Positions 14,973 through 23,527 of a stretch of DNA of 64,000 nt are shown one piece after another. Origin of the DNA: Exiguobacterium mexicanum (GTDB lineage Bacteria > Bacillota > Bacilli > Exiguobacteriales > Exiguobacteriaceae); NCBI RefSeq assembly GCF_005960665.1, contig NZ_CP040676.1, positions 1,994,501 to 2,058,500 on the forward strand, in the 5' to 3' direction. Within the stretch, counting starts at the first letter, position 1, and the number at the start of each line of letters is the position of its first letter. The notes beneath the pieces were generated by a model. That model ran no database searches, was not told the DNA's origin, and saw nothing but the letters and a program-made list of their open reading frames with translations. Position numbers and translations under genes: made by a program.

Positions 14973-17900
14973 TTATAATACAACAATTTCCTGCAATTCG
15001 AGCGAATAAATGAGCATCTGCCCGACCGTGATTCCCCAAATCGCCTCAATCGCCTCACGATAAAGCGAGAGTTGGACGTGATAGCGGTCACGTAACATCT
15101 GTTTTGCCGCGTCACGGGAGTCGCTCGAGAAAAGCACAGAGTCCGATTTATAATCGAGAAGTACATACGTCTCTCCGTCATAAAACAGACAATCGATAAT
15201 CCCTTGGATCAGCACGTGCTCGTCGGTGAACGTCCCCGTTGGATTGACTCGCTCGGCCGGGACCGTGTACGTGAATGGTAGCTCACGCCAACCTGTCCCA
15301 GTTTGAAGCGCTGCTGTCAACGCGCGTCCCGTTTCCGAGGCAAAGAACGCCTCGATTTCAGGACTCGCAAGCCGTGCCGTTTCGGACTCGACCGGGCTGA
15401 GCATGCTTTCCGCTTCCCAGCGGTCGATTTGGACATCGAGCGGCTCGGACGGGTCGATCAATTGGAAGACGAGATGTAGCGTTGTCCCCCGTTCGGCTCC
15501 TGTCTGCTGAGATTGCTTCCATTTTGGTTCTCGATACGGGGTGTCCGTCGCCCGGTACGTCTCTTCGAACGCAGCCTGTTCAAGCTGGAGCGCCCGCTTC
15601 AATTCGGTCACCGTTTGTTTGGCCGCTGTCTCGGTCGCAGCCTGTGCCGGATAGGCGTAGGCGAACGCCTTGTGGACGAACTCACTGACGTTCGCTTCGT
15701 CTTTGACCGGAAAATCGATCGCCTCGAACTGTTTGACGTGATGGAGCTGCGCCATCATCTCTTGGAGCGTGGCGACTTCTGCCAAATCTCCCTCACCGAT
15801 GATGCGATACGTCCACGGTGTCGCTTCTTGTTGCGGAGCGATAACCGGCAAGCCCTGTTGTTCTAAGAACGAGGCAGCCCCTTCAAGTTTCAGGAGTGCC
15901 GGAGCGACCCAATCGAGATACGTCTTCGCGTCACGACGCGCATCGGCCGATAAAGTCGTCCCGGTTTGCTCGACGTGCAACCATTGCCCAATCTGTTTCC
16001 CAGGCTCTTTGACCGTCCCGACCAAAATCAGTTTTTCTTTCGCGCGCGTGAGCGCGACATACAAGACGCGCATCTCTTCGGCTTTCATCGTCGCATCGAG
16101 ATCGCGGCGAATCATCTCTTTGACGAACGTCTCCGTTTTCGTGCGCGTGACGACGTCAATCGCGTCGAGGGAGATTCCGTAACGTTTATGGAAGATGACG
16201 CGCTGCATTTGATCGCGCTTGTTGAACTGCTTCCCTAGCTGAGCGACGATTGTAACCGGGAATTCCAGTCCTTTCGACTTATGGACAGTCATGATCCGGA
16301 CGACGTTTTCTTCTTCACCGAGTGAACGCGCCTCGGACAAGTCCTCGCCGTTATCCTGAAGCCGATCCATCACGCGGAGGAAACGATACAAGCCACGGTA
16401 ACCACTCCGCTCATACGACAACGCCCGGTCATAGAGCGCCTTCAAGTTTTCTTGGCGCCCTTTCCCGCCTGGCAGTCCGCCGGCAAAATCATAAAATCCT
16501 GTGTCGTTGAACACTTGTTGAATCAATTCTGACAAGCTGTGGTTGCGAGCGAACGTGCGCCACGCTGATAACGCGTCGAGGACATCGCCACACTTCAGAC
16601 CGAGATCGTCCTCATCATCCGCTTTCGCTTTGAGCGCCTCAAAAAACGACTCTTCCGACTCAAGGCGGATTTTCGCCAACTCTTGGTCGCTGAACCCGAA
16701 CATCGGCGAGCGAAGCGCCCCGGCGAGCGGGATGTCTTGGAGCGGGTTGTCGATCAGTTTCAACACTGCGAGCATCATCCGAATTTCCGTCGCTTGGAAG
16801 TATCCCCCGTCCGAATCGGTGTAGGCCGGAATGTTGTACTGTGTCAAAATATCCATCAACTGTTCGACCCGCTCTTTCTTTGAACGGACCAAGATGACGA
16901 TGTCACGATATTCACACGACCGGAGCAAACCTGTCGCTTCATCGGTCACTTTGAACGGTTCCTCGCCCGAGACGAGCTCTAAAATCCGGGTCGCGATGGC
17001 CCGGCCTTCGAGTTCTTGTTTCGACAAGTCGCGGCTCTCCCCGTTGACGAGAATGAGTTCAGGACTCGCCTCGAGCGCCTCATAATCACGCCCCGGGACG
17101 AGACGCGCCGCCTCATCGTATTCGATTTCGCTCACTTCCTCGTCCATCAACCGGACGAACAAATCGTTAATGCCGTGAAGTACCTCGGCTCGGCTTCTGA
17201 AGTTTTGGGACAAGTCGATCCGTTGTCCCGACCCATGCTGTTTGAAGCGCGTCGCCTTCTCGATGAACAAGCGTGGTTCGGCATGGCGGAACCGGTAAAT
17301 CGACTGCTTGATATCGCCGACCATGAACAGATTTCCGACATGCTCGACTTCATTGCTGACAAGCCCGATGATCGTCTCTTGAATCTCGTTCGTGTCCTGA
17401 TACTCATCGATCAATACTTCGGCGAAGCGTTGCTTGTAAAGCGAAGCGACCGAAGATGGTCCTCCCCCGTCTCGTAAAATGGAGAGCGCATAATGCTCGA
17501 GGTCGCTGAAGTCGACAAAAGCACGGTCCCGCTTCGCCTGTTCATAGGCGGCACCGAACGTCCGAACGGTCTTAACGAGCGTCTCGACGAGCGGACGTTG
17601 TGTCATCAACACGTCCAAATAATCTGCCCCACTCGTGCTCGCTTGGGCGATGGCTTCACTTAACTTCTTCTTCGCCTGATCGTATGCCGGCTTCAATACC
17701 GTGTGATAGACGTGATGTTCTTCTTTCTTTTGAACGGATTTCATCGTCCCGAACTTGACGGCGCGGGAAGCTGTCTCGAGCTCGCTCCACTTGAACGAGT
17801 CCGGATCGAGATTCGCAAATGGTAAAATCGCCTGTTGCACGTTCTCGGATTGCGCCTCATAACCGGCGAGCCGAAGTTCGATGGCGACGCGACGGAGCTG

Positions 17901-18575
17901 ACGCAATGCTTTTTCGATGTCTCCCCAAAGCAGGCGCCCGAATTCAATCAACAGTTGTTCCTCATCAGGATCCCCATCGAACTGATACAACGACACAAGT
18001 TCGTCCAAGTACGCTTCCGGGTCCGGTAGCGTCCGTGCATAGTGATAGAGACCGAGAATCAATTCCTCGATCTCACTGTCCCCGCGGTCCGACGTATAGG
18101 CGTCAATCAAAGCGAAGAAAGCTTGGTCTTGTTGACCGTACGCCTCCTCGAGCACATCTTCGAGCACATCGTCCTGCAAGAGCACCAAGTCCCGTTCCTC
18201 GGCGATTTTGAACGCCGGGTCGAGGTCGAGCAAATAATAATTCTCCCGAATCACTTCGAGACAGAACGAGTGAATCGTCGTGATGAGTGCCCGGTTGAGC
18301 ATTTGGCGTTGCTTTCGAATATATGCGTTCTCGGGATCATCACGGAGTGCCCCGTCGAGTGCTTTGGCGATTCGACGTTTCATCTCGGCCGCCGCCGCAT
18401 TCGTGAATGTGACCACGAGCATGCGGTCCGCCGTCAATTCGTCCGTCTCATCCAAGAGACGGCTCGCGAGCCGTTCCACGAGGACGGCCGTCTTGCCGGA
18501 ACCGGCTGCCGCCGAGACGAGCACGTGCGATCCTCTGGCATCGATGGCCGCTTGTTGGTCATTCGTCCACTTCAT
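14973..18575 (-). CDS. addA: AddAB helicase-nuclease subunit A
   Basis: The UvrD-like helicase plus C-terminal nuclease subunit of the AddAB (RecBCD-like) enzyme that resects double-strand breaks to a Chi-like site and loads RecA. The 1200-residue protein has Walker A AAAGSGKTA near the N-terminus, the Walker B-type block LIDEYQDTNEIQ, helicase motif VRIMTVHKSKGLEFP, and a C-terminal RecB-type nuclease with DYKSD. A GTG at 18584 overlaps the ribosome site; the ATG at 18575 has AGGAGG 8 bases upstream and is chosen. It overlaps the addB end by 17 bases, so addB-addA form an operon. Confidence 0.93.
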   Translation of the reverse strand: MKWTNDQQAAIDARGSHVLVSAAAGSGKTAVLVERLASRLLDETDELTADRMLVVTFTNAAAAEMKRRIAKALDGALRDDPENAYIRKQRQMLNRALITTIHSFCLEVIRENYYLLDLDPAFKIAEERDLVLLQDDVLEDVLEEAYGQQDQAFFALIDAYTSDRGDSEIEELILGLYHYARTLPDPEAYLDELVSLYQFDGDPDEEQLLIEFGRLLWGDIEKALRQLRRVAIELRLAGYEAQSENVQQAILPFANLDPDSFKWSELETASRAVKFGTMKSVQKKEEHHVYHTVLKPAYDQAKKKLSEAIAQASTSGADYLDVLMTQRPLVETLVKTVRTFGAAYEQAKRDRAFVDFSDLEHYALSILRDGGGPSSVASLYKQRFAEVLIDEYQDTNEIQETIIGLVSNEVEHVGNLFMVGDIKQSIYRFRHAEPRLFIEKATRFKQHGSGQRIDLSQNFRSRAEVLHGINDLFVRLMDEEVSEIEYDEAARLVPGRDYEALEASPELILVNGESRDLSKQELEGRAIATRILELVSGEEPFKVTDEATGLLRSCEYRDIVILVRSKKERVEQLMDILTQYNIPAYTDSDGGYFQATEIRMMLAVLKLIDNPLQDIPLAGALRSPMFGFSDQELAKIRLESEESFFEALKAKADDEDDLGLKCGDVLDALSAWRTFARNHSLSELIQQVFNDTGFYDFAGGLPGGKGRQENLKALYDRALSYERSGYRGLYRFLRVMDRLQDNGEDLSEARSLGEEENVVRIMTVHKSKGLEFPVTIVAQLGKQFNKRDQMQRVIFHKRYGISLDAIDVVTRTKTETFVKEMIRRDLDATMKAEEMRVLYVALTRAKEKLILVGTVKEPGKQIGQWLHVEQTGTTLSADARRDAKTYLDWVAPALLKLEGAASFLEQQGLPVIAPQQEATPWTYRIIGEGDLAEVATLQEMMAQLHHVKQFEAIDFPVKDEANVSEFVHKAFAYAYPAQAATETAAKQTVTELKRALQLEQAAFEETYRATDTPYREPKWKQSQQTGAERGTTLHLVFQLIDPSEPLDVQIDRWEAESMLSPVESETARLASPEIEAFFASETGRALTAALQTGTGWRELPFTYTVPAERVNPTGTFTDEHVLIQGIIDCLFYDGETYVLLDYKSDSVLFSSDSRDAAKQMLRDRYHVQLSLYREAIEAIWGITVGQMLIYSLELQEIVVL

Positions 18576-21500
18576 CGACGTCACCTCCTAATCTTGACAA
18601 GACGTCATCTTTTTCTAATTTCTTCAATTGCCGTGGCTCATTAGACAGCGCCTCATCAAAGTGACAGACACTTTGGAACGGGCACGTCTGGCAGGGCCGG
18701 CGCTCTTTATATTCATATGGCTCGACTCCGATTTCACCGTCATACATCGCCTCGGCGCTCGCCTCCGCCAAATTAAGGGCATGGTCCATCAATTGCTCGA
18801 GCTGTGGCGGGGAGACGACTTTTTTCGTCGTATTCGCATCGATCGTCCCGTCTTTCTTGTACTTGACGGGGATGACGATTGATTTTTTCTGATCGAGTTT
18901 CGCCGTCCGGTCCATCGCCTCTAAAATGGCAGGATCGTCGACGAGCAATCCTTGCATCTGATACGACTCGAGCACCTTCCGCTCGGTGTCCGTGTCCGTC
19001 TCGCCCGGTGCGACGAGCGGCCGGTGGACGTGGAAATAAAGCGCCGCTGCTGGGGCGACATTCTCTTGCGTCCACGCGTTCGCCTGCTCGATCAGCACTT
19101 TCAAGTAGATGAGCATCTGCATGGCGAGCCCGTAATAGATTTCGGCGAAGTCGATTTCTCGTTTGCTCGACTTATAGTCGACGATCCGGACGTAGAGCTG
19201 ATCATGGACCGAGGCCGTGTCAACGCGGTCGATGCGACCGACAAGTTCACACGTCGCCCCGTTACTGAGCGTGAACGACACGGGCGGGAAATTGCCGCTG
19301 CCGAAGGCGAGTTCGAAAGCGACGGGGTCGAATCCGTCCCGTTTCGATTGCTCGATCAATACTTCCGCCGTCTTGCTGACGACATCGGTCAATTTCTTCT
19401 TCAAATAGCCATACCGGTTCGAACTCATCAAAATCGCATTTTGAATTTCCGGCGTGACGAGTTCGACGGCCGCCTCGGCGAGTGACGAACACTCGTCGCG
19501 GCTCACATCCCGCCATTCTTTCCCGTCCATTTTCACGGTCTGGGACATATGCTCGATCGTGCGATGGTACAAGTTTCCGATATCTGGCGCTTCTAACCGA
19601 TACAGGCGACGTTCTTTCAAACGGAGCCCATAGCTCGCAAAGTGACGGAACGGACAAGCTTGGAACGTCTCGAGCCGTGAGACGCTCGCTCGAATCGAGT
19701 TTGTATAAAGTGACTTGGCGACATCTTCCGGCAACGGTTGTGGCACGTTTTGATAGAAGAGTGCACTCGTCAATAAGCGAATCCGTTCGCGGCCTTCCGG
19801 ATGTTTCAACAGTTCGTTGTACACCGTGAACCACGTATCTTGAATCGGATAATGCCGGCTGAGTCGTTGCAGTTCGAGCGCTGTCACCGCTGCCGTTTGA
19901 TTCACGTTCGTGATAAAAGATAACTGGTCGCTCGGGCGATGTTCCCCGGCTTCCGCGAAATGGGTCGTCACGACTTTCCCGCCACTGAGGCGGGCTTTTA
20001 GGTCAGCGATAAAACTCGCCGGTTGAATCGCCTTGCCGGCCCGGTCGACGAGGGCATAGCTGACGAACACACGATGGCTCGGTGCCGTGAGCGCCTTGTA
20101 TAAATAGTACGTCTCGTCATCAAATAAATGCTCGGTCGCTTTCCCGGCCCGAACGCCGTTGTCATGCATGAAATCAAGGTCCTGGTCGGTCAACAGTTTC
20201 GACTGGGTCGCTACGAGCGGGATTTGATCTTCGTTTGCCCCGAGTAAGAAGACGACCTTTTTATCAATCAAGCGGCCCCGGACGTAATCAGTGACCGTCA
20301 ATTGGTCCAGAGATGGCGGGACGAGCGCGTAGCGCAAACTGTCAAGCCCGGTATCCATCATCTGCAGGAACAGTTCGGTCGAGAGCGTCTCATCTGGCGC
20401 CGCCGCTTCCAACTGCTCGAGCAAGTGCAACACGGCATCCCACACTTGGGTATGTTCTCTCGCTTCGAGCAATCTTGATTCCTCGAGCGCCTCCTCGCGC
20501 CAATAGGCGAGACAAGACGCCACATCAACCCGTTCTAAAAAGGCATAGATGGCGTGCGTGTAAGCTTGCATCGTCTTCGCCGCTTTTAAATCGGCCAACA
20601 GCGGGTCGAACGTGTCAACGACGGTTTGGCGGTAACGATTGAGTGCCGTCTCCAAGTCAAGTTCTTCCCCGGTCAGCCGCGCCTCTTCTTCGGCTCGGCG
20701 TCGCAAATACCAATCCTCGTGCCAGTGATAGTGTTTGATCCCGCGCTCGATGACGAACGCCTCGAGTCGGTCGACCGACGTGCGTCGATGCTCCGCATCG
20801 AGCAAAATCAGTTCGGTTTTGAGCGCCCGAAACACCGGTTCTTCCCGGTAGCCGCGCATCGCGACCTCAATCGTCGCCTTCAGTAATTCGACGACGGGAT
20901 GATCGAGCATCGGTTGCCGCTCATCGAGGAAGAACGGCAACTGCATTTTTCGGAGCGCTTGTGTCGCCAAGTCGCCGTACTCCTCAAGCGAGCGTGACAC
21001 GAAAGCGATATCGCGATAGCGGAATCCTTCCTCCCGGACGAGCCGCACGACCTCACGGACGGCTGCCTCGACTTCTACCGACCGGTCGACGGCCGCGTTC
21101 AACACCACGTTCGAATCAGGACGCGTGTATGGAGCTGCCGTCACTTGCCCGAACGTCGCCTCGAGATAGGCCAGGCTCGGATGTTGGAAGCGCGGAGATC
21201 CTGTATGAGGGTGGTCGTTTGACGAGAGACCGCGCTCGGCCAACAGCTCTTTGAAACGCATGAGTGTCCGTTGCGTCGGTCCGAACGACGGATGAGGCCG
21301 ATAGAGCGAATCCGGGTCAATCGTCAACAGCACGTCGAGCGGCGCCTTCTCCGCTAAAGCGACGAGCACGGCTAGCTCCTGTTCCGAAAATTCATTGAAC
21401 CCATCGACATAAAACTGCGTCCCGGTCAAATCGATGTCCGGCAACAGTTGTAGCAACACGTTGAAATAGTCTTCCGCGTGGAGCGATTTCCCTTCCGTCA

Positions 21501-21999
21501 TCATCAAGAAACCCTCGTAAAGAATCGACAAATCTTGGAGTTTGAGGGACCGATGTTGGTCTTGCTCGCTTAAGCGGAGCAACTGCTCGGGATCGACGAG
21601 GCCGCGCTTGAGGAGCGTGATCAACTGGTTCAGTTCCTCGTAAAAGCCGAACTGGTTCATCGTCCGGCGGAACAACGTCAATCGTTCCTCGTTCATCTCG
21701 ACGACGCGGCGCAACAGCAAGTGCGTCCCTGTCTGATCTAAAAACTGTTCGGTCGCGACGCCCCGGTCGCGCATCATCAAAAAGGCGAGTCGACGCATTG
21801 ATAAGACTTGAATCCGGGTCGACCCGTTCAAGCCGTCCGTCATCGCCATCTTCCGTTCCATCTCAAACGACATTTGGTCTGGGACGAGCATATAGATGGT
21901 CGGTCCGCTCGGATCACGCTTCAGCTCTTCGATGACATGTTTCGTCATCCATTCGCTTTTTCCGCTCCCGGAACGCCCGACATGAAAAGTGACCGTCAT
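18559..21999 (-). CDS. addB: AddAB helicase-nuclease subunit B
   Basis: The second subunit of AddAB, 1146 residues. It has Walker A GRSGSGKS at residues 7-14, an inactive helicase-like middle, and a C-terminal RecB-family nuclease with the DYKSSKREID core. Cysteines in FQACPFRHFASYG and in the late CQTCPFQSVC form the iron-sulfur cluster site known for AddB. ATG 21999 is preceded by AAGGGGTG. It is transcribed divergently from the globin gene, and addA follows directly. Confidence 0.93.
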   Translation of the reverse strand: MTVTFHVGRSGSGKSEWMTKHVIEELKRDPSGPTIYMLVPDQMSFEMERKMAMTDGLNGSTRIQVLSMRRLAFLMMRDRGVATEQFLDQTGTHLLLRRVVEMNEERLTLFRRTMNQFGFYEELNQLITLLKRGLVDPEQLLRLSEQDQHRSLKLQDLSILYEGFLMMTEGKSLHAEDYFNVLLQLLPDIDLTGTQFYVDGFNEFSEQELAVLVALAEKAPLDVLLTIDPDSLYRPHPSFGPTQRTLMRFKELLAERGLSSNDHPHTGSPRFQHPSLAYLEATFGQVTAAPYTRPDSNVVLNAAVDRSVEVEAAVREVVRLVREEGFRYRDIAFVSRSLEEYGDLATQALRKMQLPFFLDERQPMLDHPVVELLKATIEVAMRGYREEPVFRALKTELILLDAEHRRTSVDRLEAFVIERGIKHYHWHEDWYLRRRAEEEARLTGEELDLETALNRYRQTVVDTFDPLLADLKAAKTMQAYTHAIYAFLERVDVASCLAYWREEALEESRLLEAREHTQVWDAVLHLLEQLEAAAPDETLSTELFLQMMDTGLDSLRYALVPPSLDQLTVTDYVRGRLIDKKVVFLLGANEDQIPLVATQSKLLTDQDLDFMHDNGVRAGKATEHLFDDETYYLYKALTAPSHRVFVSYALVDRAGKAIQPASFIADLKARLSGGKVVTTHFAEAGEHRPSDQLSFITNVNQTAAVTALELQRLSRHYPIQDTWFTVYNELLKHPEGRERIRLLTSALFYQNVPQPLPEDVAKSLYTNSIRASVSRLETFQACPFRHFASYGLRLKERRLYRLEAPDIGNLYHRTIEHMSQTVKMDGKEWRDVSRDECSSLAEAAVELVTPEIQNAILMSSNRYGYLKKKLTDVVSKTAEVLIEQSKRDGFDPVAFELAFGSGNFPPVSFTLSNGATCELVGRIDRVDTASVHDQLYVRIVDYKSSKREIDFAEIYYGLAMQMLIYLKVLIEQANAWTQENVAPAAALYFHVHRPLVAPGETDTDTERKVLESYQMQGLLVDDPAILEAMDRTAKLDQKKSIVIPVKYKKDGTIDANTTKKVVSPPQLEQLMDHALNLAEASAEAMYDGEIGVEPYEYKERRPCQTCPFQSVCHFDEALSNEPRQLKKLEKDDVLSRLGGDVDEVDE

Positions 22000-22157
22000 T
22001 TAGGCGAACACCCCTTCCCTTTTTTCTTTATTATGACCCATTCGACCTCGTTTGTAGAGGGAAATCCTTCAACAGCCCGGGAAGAAAATTGACCAGCCCG
22101 CTTCAGTCCCCTTTTCCGCAAAAATCGATTAGACTGAACGTATGAGGGGGAAAGAAG

Positions 22158-22538
22158 ATGAGTGCATATGAACAATTTGGAGGCGAACGTGGCGTTCAGC
22201 AACTCGTGGACGCTTTTTACGACCTCGTTTACGCCGATCCGATCTTATTGCCGTTGTTCCCGGACGACAAAGACCGGGTCAAAGCGCATCAGTTTGAGTT
22301 TTTAACACAACTGCTCGGGGGACCGAAACTGTATACAGAACGTCGCGGTGGCGGCAACTTGGCGATGATCCATCGCGACCACCCGATCTCGGAAACGCAC
22401 GCCGGCCACTGGCTCGGCTGCATGGAGCAAGCGCTCAAAACAGTCGATGCCCCCGAATCGGTCAAGCAACAACTGTTCCATCGTTTGATCATGTCATCCT
22501 CGAACGTCGTCCGCGTCTGCTCCCACCATTTTGAGTAG
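22158..22538 (+). CDS. yjbI: Group II truncated haemoglobin
   Basis: A 126-residue globin of the truncated type II family. It begins YEQFGGERGVQQLVDAFYDLVY (helices A-B with the B10 tyrosine). The distinctive MIHRDHPISETHAGHWL includes the proximal histidine region and the G8 tryptophan that marks group II. Family members bind O2 tightly and are linked to oxygen or peroxide chemistry. ATG follows GAGGGGG. It is divergent from addB and about 55 bases upstream of a small acidic-protein gene on the same strand. Confidence 0.88.
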   Translation: MSAYEQFGGERGVQQLVDAFYDLVYADPILLPLFPDDKDRVKAHQFEFLTQLLGGPKLYTERRGGGNLAMIHRDHPISETHAGHWLGCMEQALKTVDAPESVKQQLFHRLIMSSSNVVRVCSHHFE

Positions 22539-22593
22539 TCAGCCTTTCGAAAAGCGGGTATGATAAGAAAGTAAGTAAAGGAGGTCGTTTTTC

Positions 22594-22950
22594 ATGACAG
22601 AAGAAGAAAAAAAAGAGGCCGTTTCCTCTGAAGAACAAACGGAAGAAGTAGAACCGACGGCAGTCCTCGCCGACGCCCTCGCAGAGGATGAAGAGGAAGA
22701 AGACCAACCCGAAGAAAAGAACATGGACCATATTAAAGGCGTGTTCAACTATCCACATGAGAATGGACGAGAGTACCGCGTCGTCTTCTATAACGATCGC
22801 AAAAACCTCGTGTTCCGTGAACTCGGGAACGGGAAAGTCGAATTCGTCGGCCGTTTCACAGACGAGTCGTATGACCAAGAGAACGAAGCAGAGATGCGTG
22901 AACTCGGCGAGCAACAGCTCGAACGGATTCTCGCAGATCGCCTCAAATAA
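22594..22950 (+). CDS. Unrecognised acidic protein
   Basis: 118 residues, not recognised. The first ~45 residues are almost entirely Glu/Asp/Ala/Thr/Val and look disordered. The second half (FNYPHENGREYRVVFYNDRK, then ELGNGKVEFVGRF) looks like a small beta-rich domain ending in an acidic helix. A strong AAAGGAGG lies 9 bases before ATG, and a palindromic terminator follows at once, so it is probably a real gene. No membrane segment or cysteine. Confidence 0.7.
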   Translation: MTEEEKKEAVSSEEQTEEVEPTAVLADALAEDEEEEDQPEEKNMDHIKGVFNYPHENGREYRVVFYNDRKNLVFRELGNGKVEFVGRFTDESYDQENEAEMRELGEQQLERILADRLK

Positions 22951-22976
22951 AAAAATCGCCCGCGGGCGATTTTTTT
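22948..22976. terminator. Bidirectional terminator
   Basis: The 16-base perfect palindrome ATCGCCCGCGGGCGAT is flanked by an A run on the left and a T run on the right. It serves the two convergent genes on either side. Confidence 0.85.
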
Positions 22977-23391
22977 ATTTGTGCTTGTTTTTGTTTTGTT
23001 TTTTCTTACGAAGCGCGTAAATTGCACCCGCAAGTCCTCCGGCGACAGCAATCCCGGCCATGACCGGCACGAGCACTTTTTTCGTCGGAATCATCTCTTT
23101 CACCCGTTCATACGGTGTCGGCACCGACAGTTCGAGTTGAACCGCCGACTCGCCGTGACCGTGCGCACGCGCCTGACGAGCCGCATCGGTAATGACGACA
23201 CGTCCCGTCGTATAACGACGAACACCGTGTTCATCGGTGTACGGGCGACGGACACGTTTGACGCCACGCACGGTGCGCCCACGAGCCGCATCGGGTCGGA
23301 CTATCCGTTCACTCGTCCACGAGCGACCCCCTGTCGCGCTATAAGCAGGGCGCATCTTGCGCCGATTGATCCATGTGTACGAATCATTCAT
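22975..23391 (-). CDS. Unrecognised arginine-rich protein with C-terminal membrane anchor
   Basis: 138 residues, not recognised. The N-terminal ~85 residues are rich in Arg, Gly and Thr (RIVRPDAARGRTVRGVKRVRR, then VRRYTTGRVV). They are followed by a linker, then a single hydrophobic helix VLVPVMAGIAVAGGLAGAIYAL, and a very basic KKKQNKNKHK tail. The ATG at 23391 has GGAGGG upstream; the frame extends to 23445 without a site. The topology suggests a tail-anchored protein whose basic domain could touch nucleic acid or the inner membrane face. That is speculation. Confidence 0.65.
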   Translation of the reverse strand: MNDSYTWINRRKMRPAYSATGGRSWTSERIVRPDAARGRTVRGVKRVRRPYTDEHGVRRYTTGRVVITDAARQARAHGHGESAVQLELSVPTPYERVKEMIPTKKVLVPVMAGIAVAGGLAGAIYALRKKKQNKNKHK

Positions 23392-23482
23392 GTCTATTCC
23401 CTCCAATATACTGAAGTACCTTTTCTTATTATACCCATACAACATCTGGGGGAAACATGAGTTGTCGTGAACGTTCGTTCAC

Positions 23483-23521
23483 AAAAACAGAGGATGGCCC
23501 GGTTCGGACCACCCTCTGTTT
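23483..23521 (-). terminator. Terminator after the RND gene
   Basis: Minus-strand AACAGAGG.../...CCTCTGTT stem with a GC-rich upper part, followed by TTTTTG. Confidence 0.75.
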
Positions 23522-23527
23522 GCCACA

